Shown: positions 17,253 to 25,709 of the stretch, piece by piece
Numbering within the stretch: the first letter of the stretch is position 1
Layout: every line of letters begins with the position of its first letter
NCBI GenBank assembly: GCA_001898965.1
Contig: MKVW01000009.1
Coordinates: 1,594,479 to 1,658,478, forward strand
Length of the DNA stretch: 64,000 nt
Direction of reading: 5' to 3'
Origin: Rhizobiales bacterium 62-17
Lineage (GTDB): Bacteria > Pseudomonadota > Alphaproteobacteria > Rhizobiales > Beijerinckiaceae
Notes under the pieces: generated by a model
What the model saw: only the letters and a program-made list of their open reading frames with translations
Told to the model about the DNA's origin: nothing
The model's database searches: none
Made by a program: the position numbers and the translations under genes

Positions 17253-17666
17253 ATGACCAGCAAAGTGCCGCCGACTCCGCCGGGCATGCCCTCCTTGAGT
17301 GAAATTCTGATCCAGACGGCCGACGTGCCCTGGCGTGAAAAATCGCTGAAAGGCGTGCACGAGAAGATGCTGTGGCGTGACGAGGAAACCGGCGCCACCA
17401 TCGCTCTGATCCGCTTCGACAAGGGCACGAGCATTCCGACGCCGCATCTGCATGCGTCCAACCAGTTCATGTTCTGCCTGGAAGGCCACTACGAATATAC
17501 CAACACCGGCGTCACCCTGCGGGCCGGCTCGTTCTACTGCAATCCGAAGGGCAATGTGCATGGCCCGACGCTCGCGCATGAAGACACCATCGTCGTCGAG
17601 ATGTACGACGGGCCGCACTATCCCGAGCGCCCGTCCTGGTACACCAATGACGAGGACGCGCGCTGA
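17253..17666 (+). CDS. Cupin protein, 2,4'-dihydroxyacetophenone dioxygenase-like
   Basis: A 137-residue single-domain cupin. Metal ligands His65 and His67 (TPHLHASNQF) and His103 (NVHGPT) are visible; Gln71 holds the place of the usual Glu. The N-terminal stretch WREKSLKGVHEKMLWRDEETGATIALIRFDKG resembles the dihydroxyacetophenone dioxygenase-like cupins. A TTG at 17241 is an alternative start, but lies inside the operator dyad; ATG at 17253 is preferred. The only candidate oxygenase with a metal site in this operon, it may cleave a C-C bond of the hydroxylated intermediate. Its stop overlaps the next start by one base. Confidence 0.8.
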   Translation: MTSKVPPTPPGMPSLSEILIQTADVPWREKSLKGVHEKMLWRDEETGATIALIRFDKGTSIPTPHLHASNQFMFCLEGHYEYTNTGVTLRAGSFYCNPKGNVHGPTLAHEDTIVVEMYDGPHYPERPSWYTNDEDAR

Positions 17667-18733
17667 TGTCGAAGGGCGCTGACGGCGGAATTTCCGCTGC
17701 GGCCCTGACGGAAGCTGTCGCCAAGATCTTTATCGCGACGGGCATTTCGCCCGCCGATGCGGCAATGGCCGCTGAAGATCTGGTCGCTGCCGATGTCGAG
17801 GGCGTTGCATCCCATGGTGTGATGCTGATCCCGATGTATGTCGATCGCCTGCGCGCCGGGTCGGTCTCGACCGCATCGGCCGGTGAAATCGTCTCCGATC
17901 GCGAGGCGGCGGTGGTGATCGATGCGCAGAATGTGCTGGGGCAGTTGACGGCCCGCCAGGCCGTCTCGCTCGCCGTGGCGCGGGCCAAGCGCTATGGCCT
18001 TGCGGCTGTCACCGTGCGTAACGCCTTTCACTTCGGCTCTGCTGGCCGCTATGCCCGCATGATGGCCGATCAGGGCTGCGTCGGCATGGTGATGGCCAAC
18101 ACGCGTCCCTTGATGCCGGCGCCTGGCGGCGCCGAACCGCTGACCGGCAATAACCCGTTGGCGATCGTCGCGCCCAGCAATGCGCCATTCTCGCCCGAGA
18201 TCGACATGGCGTTGAGCGCGGTGGCGATGGGCAAGATCCGCAATGCCGCGGCTGCTGGGCAGCCGATCCCCGAGGGCTGGGCCGCCGATAAGAGCGGCGC
18301 GGTGACGACCGATCCCAAGGCGGCGATCGAGGGCATGTTGCTGCCGGCCGCTGGCCCCAAAGGCTTTGGTCTGGCCTTCCTCATCGATCTACTTTGCGGC
18401 GGCCTTTCCGGCGGCGGCATCGGTGCGGAAGTCGCGCCGCTCTATGGCCCGCCGAGCAAGCCTTATGGCAGCGCCAGCTTCTTCCTGGCGATCGACGTCG
18501 GCCATTTCGTGCCGGCCGATACGTTTAAGGCCCGGACGCAAGCCGAGCTTGCCCGCGTCGCCGCTTCGCGTCGTGCGCCAGGCATCGAGCGCATCTATGC
18601 TCCGGGCGAACTGGCCTTTGCGGCACGCACGGCGGCCGGTGGCCGCTGCAAGGTATCGCCAGCCGCTCTATCGAGCCTCGTTGAGACGGCGCGTGGCCTT
18701 GGTGTCGACATCAGCTCACTTCTCTCCAACTGA
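17666..18733 (+). CDS. Ldh family (YlbC/malate-lactate type) NAD(P)-dependent oxidoreductase
   Basis: A 355-residue enzyme of the sulfolactate/malate/ureidoglycolate dehydrogenase family, which is not homologous to classical LDH. Diagnostic residues are the ASHG motif with His50, the NAFHFGSAGRYARM segment near residue 117, and GGAEPLTGNNPLAI with the nucleotide-contact region. It would oxidise a 2-hydroxyacid, or reduce a 2-oxoacid, in the cytosol. It overlaps the preceding cupin by one base and is followed 11 bases later by RidA, so it is firmly in the operon. Confidence 0.9.
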   Translation: MSKGADGGISAAALTEAVAKIFIATGISPADAAMAAEDLVAADVEGVASHGVMLIPMYVDRLRAGSVSTASAGEIVSDREAAVVIDAQNVLGQLTARQAVSLAVARAKRYGLAAVTVRNAFHFGSAGRYARMMADQGCVGMVMANTRPLMPAPGGAEPLTGNNPLAIVAPSNAPFSPEIDMALSAVAMGKIRNAAAAGQPIPEGWAADKSGAVTTDPKAAIEGMLLPAAGPKGFGLAFLIDLLCGGLSGGGIGAEVAPLYGPPSKPYGSASFFLAIDVGHFVPADTFKARTQAELARVAASRRAPGIERIYAPGELAFAARTAAGGRCKVSPAALSSLVETARGLGVDISSLLSN

Positions 18734-18744
18734 AAGTCAAAAAC

Positions 18745-19143
18745 ATGAAACAACAAATCACCAGCGATAAACTCGCCAAGCCGAACGGCCATTTCTCCCA
18801 GGCCACCACCGTGGAAGCCAAGGGCAAGCTGGTTTTCATTTCCGGCATGACCGCCCGCCGCGCTGATGGGTCGATTGCAGGCGTTGGCGATATCGATGCG
18901 CAGACGCGTCAGGTCTGCGAAAACCTCAAGGCGGCGGCGGAAGCGGCCGGCGGTTCGCTCGACGATATCGTGCGCGTCGACGTTTATGTGCGCAACATCG
19001 AACATTTCGCCGCCATTCACAAAGTCCGCCAGGAATATTTCAAGGCGCCCGTGCCGGCCTCCACCATGGTCGAAGTCGCCAAAATGGTGTCGCCAGACTA
19101 TCTGATCGAAATCAGCGCCATCGCCGTCCTGCCGAACGGCTGA
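18745..19143 (+). CDS. RidA family (YjgF/YER057c/UK114) protein
   Basis: A 132-residue protein. RidA enzymes deaminate reactive enamine/imine intermediates, and some catabolic members (aminomuconate deaminase group) work inside ring-cleavage pathways. Family features: ISGMTARRADGSIAGVGDIDAQTRQVCENLKAAAEAAGG, then DDIVRVDVYVRNIEHF and ASTMVEVAKM with the conserved Glu. The arginine that binds the 2-imino acid in canonical RidA (in an R-x-A-V-E context) is replaced, since PVPASTMVEV lacks it, so a non-canonical substrate is likely. Confidence 0.88.
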   Translation: MKQQITSDKLAKPNGHFSQATTVEAKGKLVFISGMTARRADGSIAGVGDIDAQTRQVCENLKAAAEAAGGSLDDIVRVDVYVRNIEHFAAIHKVRQEYFKAPVPASTMVEVAKMVSPDYLIEISAIAVLPNG

Positions 19144-19149
19144 TCGATC

Positions 19150-20058
19150 ATGCGTCTGTGTACGGTTAAAGTTTCAGGGCATCCGCGTGTCGGCCTCATT
19201 GAGGCCGACCGCATTCGTCTGCTGCCGGCGCAGGCCGGCGACATGGTTGCTCTGATCACACAAGGGCGTGCCGCGATCGATCGCCTCGCCGCGCGCGGCG
19301 ATCTCGAAGCCGTGCCCCTGGTGCAAACCGATCTGATGGCGCCGATCCAGCGTTTTGGCCGCGACGTGCTGTGCACGGGCTGGAACTATTGGGATCATTT
19401 CGAGGAAAGCCGGGGTAAGCGCGACGGCCAGGACGTCGATCGGCCGAAAGCGCCGACTTTCTTCACCAAGAGCCCAAGCACCATCGTCGGTCCCTATGGC
19501 GACATCGGTCTCGACGGTCACATCTCGGCCAAATGGGACTATGAGGCGGAAGTCGCTTTGGTCATCGGCAAGCGCTGCCGCAGCGTGTCGCAGGCGGAAG
19601 CGCTCGATTGCGTCTTCGGCTATTTCCTCGCCAATGATGTCTCGCAGCGCGACTTGCAGCGCCGCCACGGTGGCCAGTGGCTGAAGGGCAAGAGCATCGA
19701 TCGCACCATGCCGATCGGTCCCTGGATCGTCACGCCCGATGAACTCGATCTGCCGGAAGCGCAGCTCGAATTGCGGCTGAACGGTCAGGTCATGCAGAGC
19801 GCTTTTGTGAAGCAAATGGCCTTTCCGATCGCCGAGCTGATCGCGGAACTGTCTTTTGGCATGACCCTTGAGCCCGGCGACGTGCTGATCACCGGCACGC
19901 CCTCTGGCATCGGCAATGCAAGGGAGCCGCAAGTCTTCCTCAAGGCCGGGGACGAAATGGTTGTGTCTGCCACCGGTCTTGGCGAGTTGCGCAATCGCAT
20001 TGTGTCGGCGAACCTGCATGGCACGACCGATATTCCATCCATGAGCGAGGCCCTATGA
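19150..20058 (+). CDS. Fumarylacetoacetate hydrolase (FAH) family protein
   Basis: A 302-residue FAH-fold enzyme. Metal-binding acids are in WDYEAEVALVIGKRC (the E-x-E pair, near residue 135) and the Asp of NDVSQRD; the C-terminal GDVLITGTPSGIGNAREP loop is strongly conserved. Relatives hydrolyse acylpyruvates or decarboxylate 2-oxo-diacids (fumarylpyruvate hydrolase, 4-oxalocrotonate decarboxylase). In this operon it would process the ring-cleavage product. Its stop overlaps the SDR start by 4 bases. Confidence 0.9.
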   Translation: MRLCTVKVSGHPRVGLIEADRIRLLPAQAGDMVALITQGRAAIDRLAARGDLEAVPLVQTDLMAPIQRFGRDVLCTGWNYWDHFEESRGKRDGQDVDRPKAPTFFTKSPSTIVGPYGDIGLDGHISAKWDYEAEVALVIGKRCRSVSQAEALDCVFGYFLANDVSQRDLQRRHGGQWLKGKSIDRTMPIGPWIVTPDELDLPEAQLELRLNGQVMQSAFVKQMAFPIAELIAELSFGMTLEPGDVLITGTPSGIGNAREPQVFLKAGDEMVVSATGLGELRNRIVSANLHGTTDIPSMSEAL

Positions 20059-20795
20059 AGGCGAGTTTCGATGCCACCGGCGATGTGATCGCCATCACCG
20101 GTGGTGCCAATGGGATCGGACGGGCTTTGGCCCTGGCCTGCGCCAAGATCGGCGCCCGGGTCGTGGTCTGCGATGTGAACGACGAGGCGCTGGCGAGCCT
20201 GCAAACTGAGGCGCCGTCGATTGCGGTGCGCCGCCTCGATGTCAGTGACCGCGCTGCGGTCACGGCCTGTTTTACGGAGATCGCCCAGTCGATTGGCCCG
20301 ATCGACGGTCTGGTCTGCGCGGCGGCGATCCAGCCGCGCACTTTGATCCACGAGATGGACCCGGCCGAATGGCAGCGCGTCATCGGCATCAATCTCAATG
20401 GCGTCATGTGGTGCTATCAGGCGGTCATCGGTTCGATGATCGCGCGCCGCAAAGGCTCGATCATAGCCTTTTCGTCGGGACTGGCTCATCAAGGCTGGCC
20501 GAAGGCTTCGGCCTATGCCGCGACCAAAGGCGCGCTGATTGCCTGGGCCAAGAGCGCCGCCAAGGAAGTCGCCGAACATCGCGTGCGCATCAATCTGATC
20601 GCGCCCGGTGTCATCGACACGCCGCAATATCGCGCGGCCAATGCCGGCGCCGATCACGCGAGCTGGAAAACATCCACGGGCGTCGGTAGCCCGCAGGATG
20701 TCATCGGCCCGCTGATGTTCCTTCTGTCCGATGCGGCGACCATGACGGCATCGCTGATCAGTCGCGACATGGCTTATACGCGAGACGAAGACTAG
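20055..20795 (+). CDS. Short-chain dehydrogenase/reductase
   Basis: A 246-residue classical SDR. Cofactor motif TGGANGIG near residue 15, acidic Asp after the second strand (VVVCDVND), suggesting NAD(H), catalytic Ser in FSSGLAHQG and Tyr/Lys in YAATK near residue 155. It oxidises or reduces a hydroxyl/keto group. Overlapping start and stop (ATGA) with the FAH gene and 13 bases to the hydroxylase place it in one transcript. A dihydrodiol or hydroxy-acid dehydrogenase role is possible but not determined. Confidence 0.92.
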   Translation: MKASFDATGDVIAITGGANGIGRALALACAKIGARVVVCDVNDEALASLQTEAPSIAVRRLDVSDRAAVTACFTEIAQSIGPIDGLVCAAAIQPRTLIHEMDPAEWQRVIGINLNGVMWCYQAVIGSMIARRKGSIIAFSSGLAHQGWPKASAYAATKGALIAWAKSAAKEVAEHRVRINLIAPGVIDTPQYRAANAGADHASWKTSTGVGSPQDVIGPLMFLLSDAATMTASLISRDMAYTRDED

Positions 20796-20808
20796 GAGAC
20801 GAGAGCGG

Positions 20809-22365
20809 ATGAAACCGGTTCTTGTGGTGGGAGCCGGCCCGGTGGGGCTGATGACGGCTCTCGCCCTTAAATTCTATGGCATCGACTTCCGCCTCTTTGA
20901 GGAAGATCGCGAATTTTCGAGCGACACCAAGGCCGGGACGATCCTGACCCGCACCATCGAGGCCTTTCGCCGCTATGGCGTCGATCGCGCCGTGCTGTCG
21001 AAGGCGTTGCGGCTGGATGAAATTGGCGAGATCGAGCGGGCGACAAATGCGCGCCGCGCCTCGGTGCTGACGGAAACGCTGATCGAGGAAACGCGCTTCC
21101 CCTTCGTCATCAACATGCCGCAGCATCATCTCGAGCCGATCCTGGCCGACAATCTGTCCGATCTGCCGCCGGGCGTCGTCAATCTGCGTCATAAGCTTTT
21201 GTCGTTCGAACAAACCAAGGATGGCGTTATCGCGCGCTTCGAGACACCGGACGGTCCGCGCGACGTCGAAGGCTCCTATCTCATCGCCTGCGATGGCGGC
21301 CGCAGCACGGTGCGGGGCCAGCTCGGCATCGAGGTCGAAGGCACATCGTTCGATGTGCGTTACATGCTGGTCGACATTCTGGTCGATCTCGATAAGTCCA
21401 ATCCGCGCGATTATCCCTATCTGGCTTATTTCGCCGATCCGACCGAGTGGATGATTCTCGTGCGTCAGCCCCATTGCTGGCGCTTCCTGTTTCCACTGGC
21501 GCCGGGTGCCGATGCGGCGACACCGGCGGAACTCGAAAGCAAGGTGCGGCATTTCATTGGCGATGTCACATCGCTCGAAGTCATCAACACCGTCACTTAC
21601 CGGGTGCATCACCGCATCGCCTCGCAATGGCGCAAGGGCCGGGTGTTCCTGGCTGGCGATGCGGCGCATCTCATCACGCCGATGTGGGCGCTTGGACTGA
21701 ACACCGGCGTGCTGGATGCGATCAATCTGCCCTGGCGTCTGGCCTGGGTCTTGCGTGGCTGGGCCGAAGACAGTCTGCTCGATGGTTATGAGCGGGAGCA
21801 GCGGCCTCTGGCGGCGCATGGATCGGGCGAGATGGCGGAAGCGGCCCGCAAGCTGATGGGCGGTGAAAAGGACGGCGCCCGCGCCATGTCCGGCTCCGAT
21901 TGGGCCAATGCAATGACGCGCTCCATGCTCGGCGTCCGCCTCGATGTCGACGGCTCCGGCCTCTGGTCGATCGTCAAGACCGAGCGGGAAGCCCTTCGTG
22001 TTGGCGACCGCGTGCCCGATATGCCGTTGTTCAACGGGCAGGGCAGCCAGGTGCATCTGCACGATCTGTGCGACAACAGCTTTGTCGCGCTTTATTTCAC
22101 CGACGTGCGCCGTCGTCCGAACCTGCCGGCCGACGATCAGCCGGGCTTAAAGAGCTTCGTCGTCTCGCGCTGGGACGCGCCGCTCGATTCCGGCTTGCGC
22201 GACCGGGCGCTGCTCGACATCGGCAACCGGCTGCGCACGCGGCTGGGCTGCGCCGAGGACACGGTTGTTTTGCTGCGACCGGACGATCATGTCGCCGCGA
22301 TTCTGCCGATCGGCTCACGCATGATCGCCGACATCTATCTGCGGATCAGAGGAAAGGCTCAATGA
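20809..22365 (+). CDS. FAD-dependent aromatic hydroxylase (MhpA/PheA-like)
   Basis: A 518-residue group A flavoprotein monooxygenase. N-terminal FAD motif VVGAGPVGLMTALAL, central DG motif (ACDGGRSTVRGQLGI) and GD motif FLAGDAAHLITPMWALGLNTG are all present, with a C-terminal thioredoxin-like domain as in 3-(3-hydroxyphenyl)propionate and phenol hydroxylases. It would ortho-hydroxylate a phenolic acid using NAD(P)H and O2. The start follows TAGGAGACGAG. The unusual MWALGLNTG in place of MPPFGGQG-type residues suggests a distinct substrate pocket. It overlaps the ACMSD-like gene by ATGA. Confidence 0.9.
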   Translation: MKPVLVVGAGPVGLMTALALKFYGIDFRLFEEDREFSSDTKAGTILTRTIEAFRRYGVDRAVLSKALRLDEIGEIERATNARRASVLTETLIEETRFPFVINMPQHHLEPILADNLSDLPPGVVNLRHKLLSFEQTKDGVIARFETPDGPRDVEGSYLIACDGGRSTVRGQLGIEVEGTSFDVRYMLVDILVDLDKSNPRDYPYLAYFADPTEWMILVRQPHCWRFLFPLAPGADAATPAELESKVRHFIGDVTSLEVINTVTYRVHHRIASQWRKGRVFLAGDAAHLITPMWALGLNTGVLDAINLPWRLAWVLRGWAEDSLLDGYEREQRPLAAHGSGEMAEAARKLMGGEKDGARAMSGSDWANAMTRSMLGVRLDVDGSGLWSIVKTEREALRVGDRVPDMPLFNGQGSQVHLHDLCDNSFVALYFTDVRRRPNLPADDQPGLKSFVVSRWDAPLDSGLRDRALLDIGNRLRTRLGCAEDTVVLLRPDDHVAAILPIGSRMIADIYLRIRGKAQ

Positions 22366-23345
22366 GCAAACAACTTATTCCGCTCGACGTTCACGCGCAT
22401 CTGGCGCCTGTGGTGCCGGAAAAGCTGGCGCAGCTTGACGGCGTATCCTGGGATGCCGACAAGGGCGTGATGGTGATCGACGGCCATGTCGTCGGCATGA
22501 AGCCATTGTTCAAGCCGCAAGCCCTGAGCCAATGGATGCACGATCAAGGCGTCGCGCATGCCTGGATTTCCGCGCCGCCGCCGCTCTATCGGCAACAGTT
22601 GCGTGGCGCGCAGGCACGGGCCTGGGCGACCTATGTCAACGAAGGCTTGCGCGATCTGGCGGCTGCTTCCGATGGCCAGTTTTCCGCGCTCATGCATCTG
22701 CCGATCGAAGACCCGGCGGTGGCCACCGAGATTGCGCAAGAGTGGATCGGCCGTGGTCATGTGCTCTTCGCCATGCCGACGGGGACGGGCGACGATCGCA
22801 CGCTCGGTGATGCGGAATTCGCGCCTTTGTGGCAAGCGCTCGATCAGGCCGGCGCCTTCGTCTTCTTTCATCCCGGCGAATGCGCCGATGGCCGGCTGCA
22901 ATCCTTCTATCTCACCAATCTGCTCGGCAATCCTTACGAGAGCACGGTGGCCTTGGCGCATCTGATCTTTTCGGGGGTGCTGGAGCGCCATCCCAATATC
23001 ACGCCGTGCTTTGCCCATAGCGGCGGCCTGTTGCCGATGGTCGCTCCCCGCTGGGATCGCGGTCATGCCACGGCTCGGCCCGATATCGATACCAAACTGG
23101 CCCGGCCATCGACGTTGATGAAACGCATCCTCGTCGATTGCATCTGCCATAGCGATGCGGCGGCCGAACTGGCCGATCAGACGTTCGGGCGTGACAATGT
23201 CGTCTTCGGATCGGACTGGCCGTTTCCCATGGGCGTGATCGAGCCGCAGCAGCAACTGGCGGATTTTTCGGCGGAGCGCCGCCAACGATATCTGGCCGAT
23301 AACCCGGCGCGCCTGCGGGCGCGCTTCAACTGCAAAGAGGTATGA
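22362..23345 (+). CDS. Amidohydrolase family protein, ACMSD-like decarboxylase/hydrolase
   Basis: A 327-residue TIM-barrel metalloenzyme. Zn ligands are visible: DVHAHL at residues 9-14, FFHPGE mid-protein, FAHSGG and the catalytic Asp in FGSDWPFPMG. This is the layout of 2-amino-3-carboxymuconate semialdehyde decarboxylase and the o-pyrocatechuate/resorcylate decarboxylases. The ATG at 22362 overlaps the hydroxylase stop; the frame is open far upstream but that part is shadow of the hydroxylase. Either ring decarboxylation before cleavage or removal of a carboxyl after it would fit. Confidence 0.88.
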   Translation: MSKQLIPLDVHAHLAPVVPEKLAQLDGVSWDADKGVMVIDGHVVGMKPLFKPQALSQWMHDQGVAHAWISAPPPLYRQQLRGAQARAWATYVNEGLRDLAAASDGQFSALMHLPIEDPAVATEIAQEWIGRGHVLFAMPTGTGDDRTLGDAEFAPLWQALDQAGAFVFFHPGECADGRLQSFYLTNLLGNPYESTVALAHLIFSGVLERHPNITPCFAHSGGLLPMVAPRWDRGHATARPDIDTKLARPSTLMKRILVDCICHSDAAAELADQTFGRDNVVFGSDWPFPMGVIEPQQQLADFSAERRQRYLADNPARLRARFNCKEV

Positions 23346-23677
23346 GCATGAGCGAAGTTCGCATGCCGGAAGGCACCGTTCTTGGCGCCATTGGCGACGA
23401 GGTCATTTTCGAGAATGAGACCATCCGCGTCTGGCGGCTCAGCTTGCCGCCGGGCGGCATCCAGCCCTGGCACAAGCACGATATGCATTATCTGATCGTG
23501 CCGCTGACACTAGGTGAAAACATCATGCGCTTTTCCGATGGCCGCGTGCGCGAGACCAAGGAAACGCCGGGCGAGGTGATGTGGCGCGAACCTGGCATTC
23601 CCCATGAACTGGAGAATGCCAGCAAGGGCGTCTATTCGAACATCCTGATCGAATTCAAACAGGTCGTGAAAGCCTGA
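23342..23677 (+). CDS. Cupin domain protein
   Basis: A 111-residue small cupin. His residues in IQPWHKHDMHYLIVPL and GIPHELEN form the expected metal site. The ATG overlaps the preceding stop (ATGA); a second ATG at 23348 would give 109 residues. Last gene of the operon, directly followed by a strong terminator. It may be a dioxygenase, isomerase or an accessory protein; the sequence does not decide. Confidence 0.8.
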   Translation: MSMSEVRMPEGTVLGAIGDEVIFENETIRVWRLSLPPGGIQPWHKHDMHYLIVPLTLGENIMRFSDGRVRETKETPGEVMWREPGIPHELENASKGVYSNILIEFKQVVKA

Positions 23678-23683
23678 AACGAA

Positions 23684-23715
23684 AATCCCCGGAGCAGGCT
23701 CCGGGGATTCTTTTG
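23684..23715. terminator. Terminator at the end of the eight-gene operon
   Basis: A perfect 12-bp stem (AATCCCCGGAGC at 23684-23695 and GCTCCGGGGATT at 23698-23709) followed by CTTTTG. It lies between two convergent genes (the cupin, and the binding-protein gene ending at 23733) and can serve both strands. Confidence 0.88.
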
Positions 23716-23732
23716 TGCGGTCCGCTGCCGAA

Positions 23733-24746
23733 TTACTTCTGTGCCGGCAGAATTGGCGTCTTCGGCAGGAAGCCCGGCACATAGGTCTGATCCGCTTCGA
23801 GCTTGCCGCCGGCGACCTCGACATTCGAATTGATGAAATCGAATGTCTTGGCCATTTTGGCTGGAATGATATGGCCGAAACCATTGGCTTTCACGTCGGC
23901 ATTGACGCCGATGCGTTCCAGAAGGTCGATTTCTTCCCGCACGATGCCGCGGTCGAGCGCGGGCACGCTCTTGACGATGATCGCGGTCGCTTCGTCGCGA
24001 TTGGCCAGGGTGTATTGCCAGCCACGCAGCGCTGCGCGCACGAAGCCGCGCACCGCATCGGGGTTCTGATCGAGGAAGCTCTTCTTCACGCCGATCGAAT
24101 TGGCATAGAGATCGAGACCATAATCAGCGGCGAACAAGCACACCGGCTCCTTGCCTGGCGCGGCGCGGCGAATGGCGGGGGCGGCCATCAGGAATTGGTC
24201 GACGCCACCCACCTGGCCGGCGGCGAGCATGGGCACGCGGGCGGCGGCATCCACATTGACGATCTCAAGCTTCGAACCGTCGAGGCCATTCATCTTCATA
24301 AACGCGCGCCAGATCTGCGGCACGAAGGAGGCCGAGCTCGAACCGAACTTCAGGCCTTCCAATTGCGCCGGCTTGGTGACATTGGCGCCGGGATTAAGCG
24401 AATAGACGCAATAGGGTGCTTCTACGTAGGAACTGGCGACGATCTTGACCTCGCTGCCGGCCTTGCCCGAGGCAACCAAGCTGGGCACGTCGATGAAACC
24501 CATCTGTGCGATGCCGGTGACGACGCCGCGGATGGCATCGGCCGTGCCTTTCGACGGCATGATCTCGACGTTCAATCCCTCCTCTTTGAAGAAGCCCTTC
24601 TCCAGCGCGACATACCAGGGCGCGTGGCGGCCGAGGCTGATGAAATCGAGCATGAATTTGACATTGGTATCGGCCGCAGCCGCGCCTGTAGGCGCTGCGG
24701 CCAGGCACGAGAGCGTGGTGATGACGCCGGCCATTCTTTTCAACAT
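23733..24746 (-). CDS. NMT1/THI5-like ABC substrate-binding protein
   Basis: A 337-residue periplasmic protein with signal peptide (MLKRMAGVITTLSCLAAAPTGAAAA) and the family core FISLGRHAPWYVALEKGFFKEEGLNVEIMPSKG, GIAQMGFIDV and LEGLKFGSSSAS. Members bind thiamine precursors, sulfonates and aromatic acids such as phthalates. It is divergent from the ATPase and permease at 24924-26483, which complete the importer. Intact, unlike the paralogous gene at 3232. Ligand unknown; the adjoining catabolic operon suggests its substrate. Confidence 0.9.
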   Translation of the reverse strand: MLKRMAGVITTLSCLAAAPTGAAAADTNVKFMLDFISLGRHAPWYVALEKGFFKEEGLNVEIMPSKGTADAIRGVVTGIAQMGFIDVPSLVASGKAGSEVKIVASSYVEAPYCVYSLNPGANVTKPAQLEGLKFGSSSASFVPQIWRAFMKMNGLDGSKLEIVNVDAAARVPMLAAGQVGGVDQFLMAAPAIRRAAPGKEPVCLFAADYGLDLYANSIGVKKSFLDQNPDAVRGFVRAALRGWQYTLANRDEATAIIVKSVPALDRGIVREEIDLLERIGVNADVKANGFGHIIPAKMAKTFDFINSNVEVAGGKLEADQTYVPGFLPKTPILPAQK

Positions 24747-24923
24747 CGAGAACTCCTCTGGTGTCTGCCGGGCTTATGCCGCGCGGCTTCCTGGTTTTCA
24801 TTGACCACAGAGACATCATAAGATATTTCAGTAGACATTCAAGCTGATCGCGTTATGCGAAAACACCGTGCCGTCCGCAGGTTGTCGTCGGCGAACGGGA
24901 ATGAGCGTGCAGAAAGGAATGGG

Positions 24924-25691
24924 ATGGGCTTCGTCGAGATCACGAACGTCCGCAAGGTTTTCGGGGGCAAGGAAAAAGAGGTCGTCGCCCTCGACGAGGC
25001 GAGCCTGACGTTCGACGAAGGGGAATTCGTCGCTCTGATCGGGCCAAGCGGCTGCGGCAAGACGACACTTTTGACGATAGTCGCGGGCCTTGCGTCGAAA
25101 ACATCCGGTTCGGTGAAGGTCGGTGGCAAGGAAGTGACCGGCCCTTACCCCGATTACGGCTTCGTCTTTCAGCAGCCGAGCCTGATGCCGTGGCGCTCGG
25201 TGCTGCAGAATGTTCTCTTTCCCATGGAAATCCTCGGCCGCAACGATGCGCAGGCCAAAGCGCGCGCCGAACAACTCCTGGAGATGACTGGTTTGCATGC
25301 GTTCGCCAATGCGCGTCCGCATGAACTTTCCGGTGGCATGCAGCAGCGCGTTTCGCTTTGTCGCGCGCTGATCCACAAACCGAAACTTCTCTTGATGGAT
25401 GAGCCGTTCGGCGCCCTCGACGAATTCACGCGCCTCGACATGAACGATCTTCTGCTGAAGATCAAAGCCGAGACCGGTGCTTCGGTTCTGTTCGTCACCC
25501 ATTCGATTTCGGAAGCGGTTTATCTTTCCGACAAAGTCGTCGTCTTCACGCGCCGGCCGGCGCGGGTCAGCGCCGAATTCCAGATCGACATTCCCGCTCC
25601 GCGCACGCAGGCTTGCCGGTTTACGCCCGAATTTATTGAGGCGGAACGTCGCGCCAGCGAAGCCCTCGGCCTTCTGGTCGGCACGCACTAA
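24924..25691 (+). CDS. ABC transporter ATP-binding protein (nitrate/sulfonate/taurine type)
   Basis: A 255-residue ATPase. Walker A GPSGCGKTT near residue 40, Q-loop VFQQPSLMPWRS, signature LSGGMQQRVSLCRAL and Walker B LLLMDEPFGALDEFTR are all present. The ATG at 24924 follows AAAGGAATGGG; an upstream ATG at 24855 would add 23 residues with no family similarity. With the permease 18 bases downstream and the divergent binding protein it forms a complete importer. Confidence 0.93.
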   Translation: MGFVEITNVRKVFGGKEKEVVALDEASLTFDEGEFVALIGPSGCGKTTLLTIVAGLASKTSGSVKVGGKEVTGPYPDYGFVFQQPSLMPWRSVLQNVLFPMEILGRNDAQAKARAEQLLEMTGLHAFANARPHELSGGMQQRVSLCRALIHKPKLLLMDEPFGALDEFTRLDMNDLLLKIKAETGASVLFVTHSISEAVYLSDKVVVFTRRPARVSAEFQIDIPAPRTQACRFTPEFIEAERRASEALGLLVGTH

Positions 25692-25709
25692 GTATTGAGA
25701 GCAACGAGA

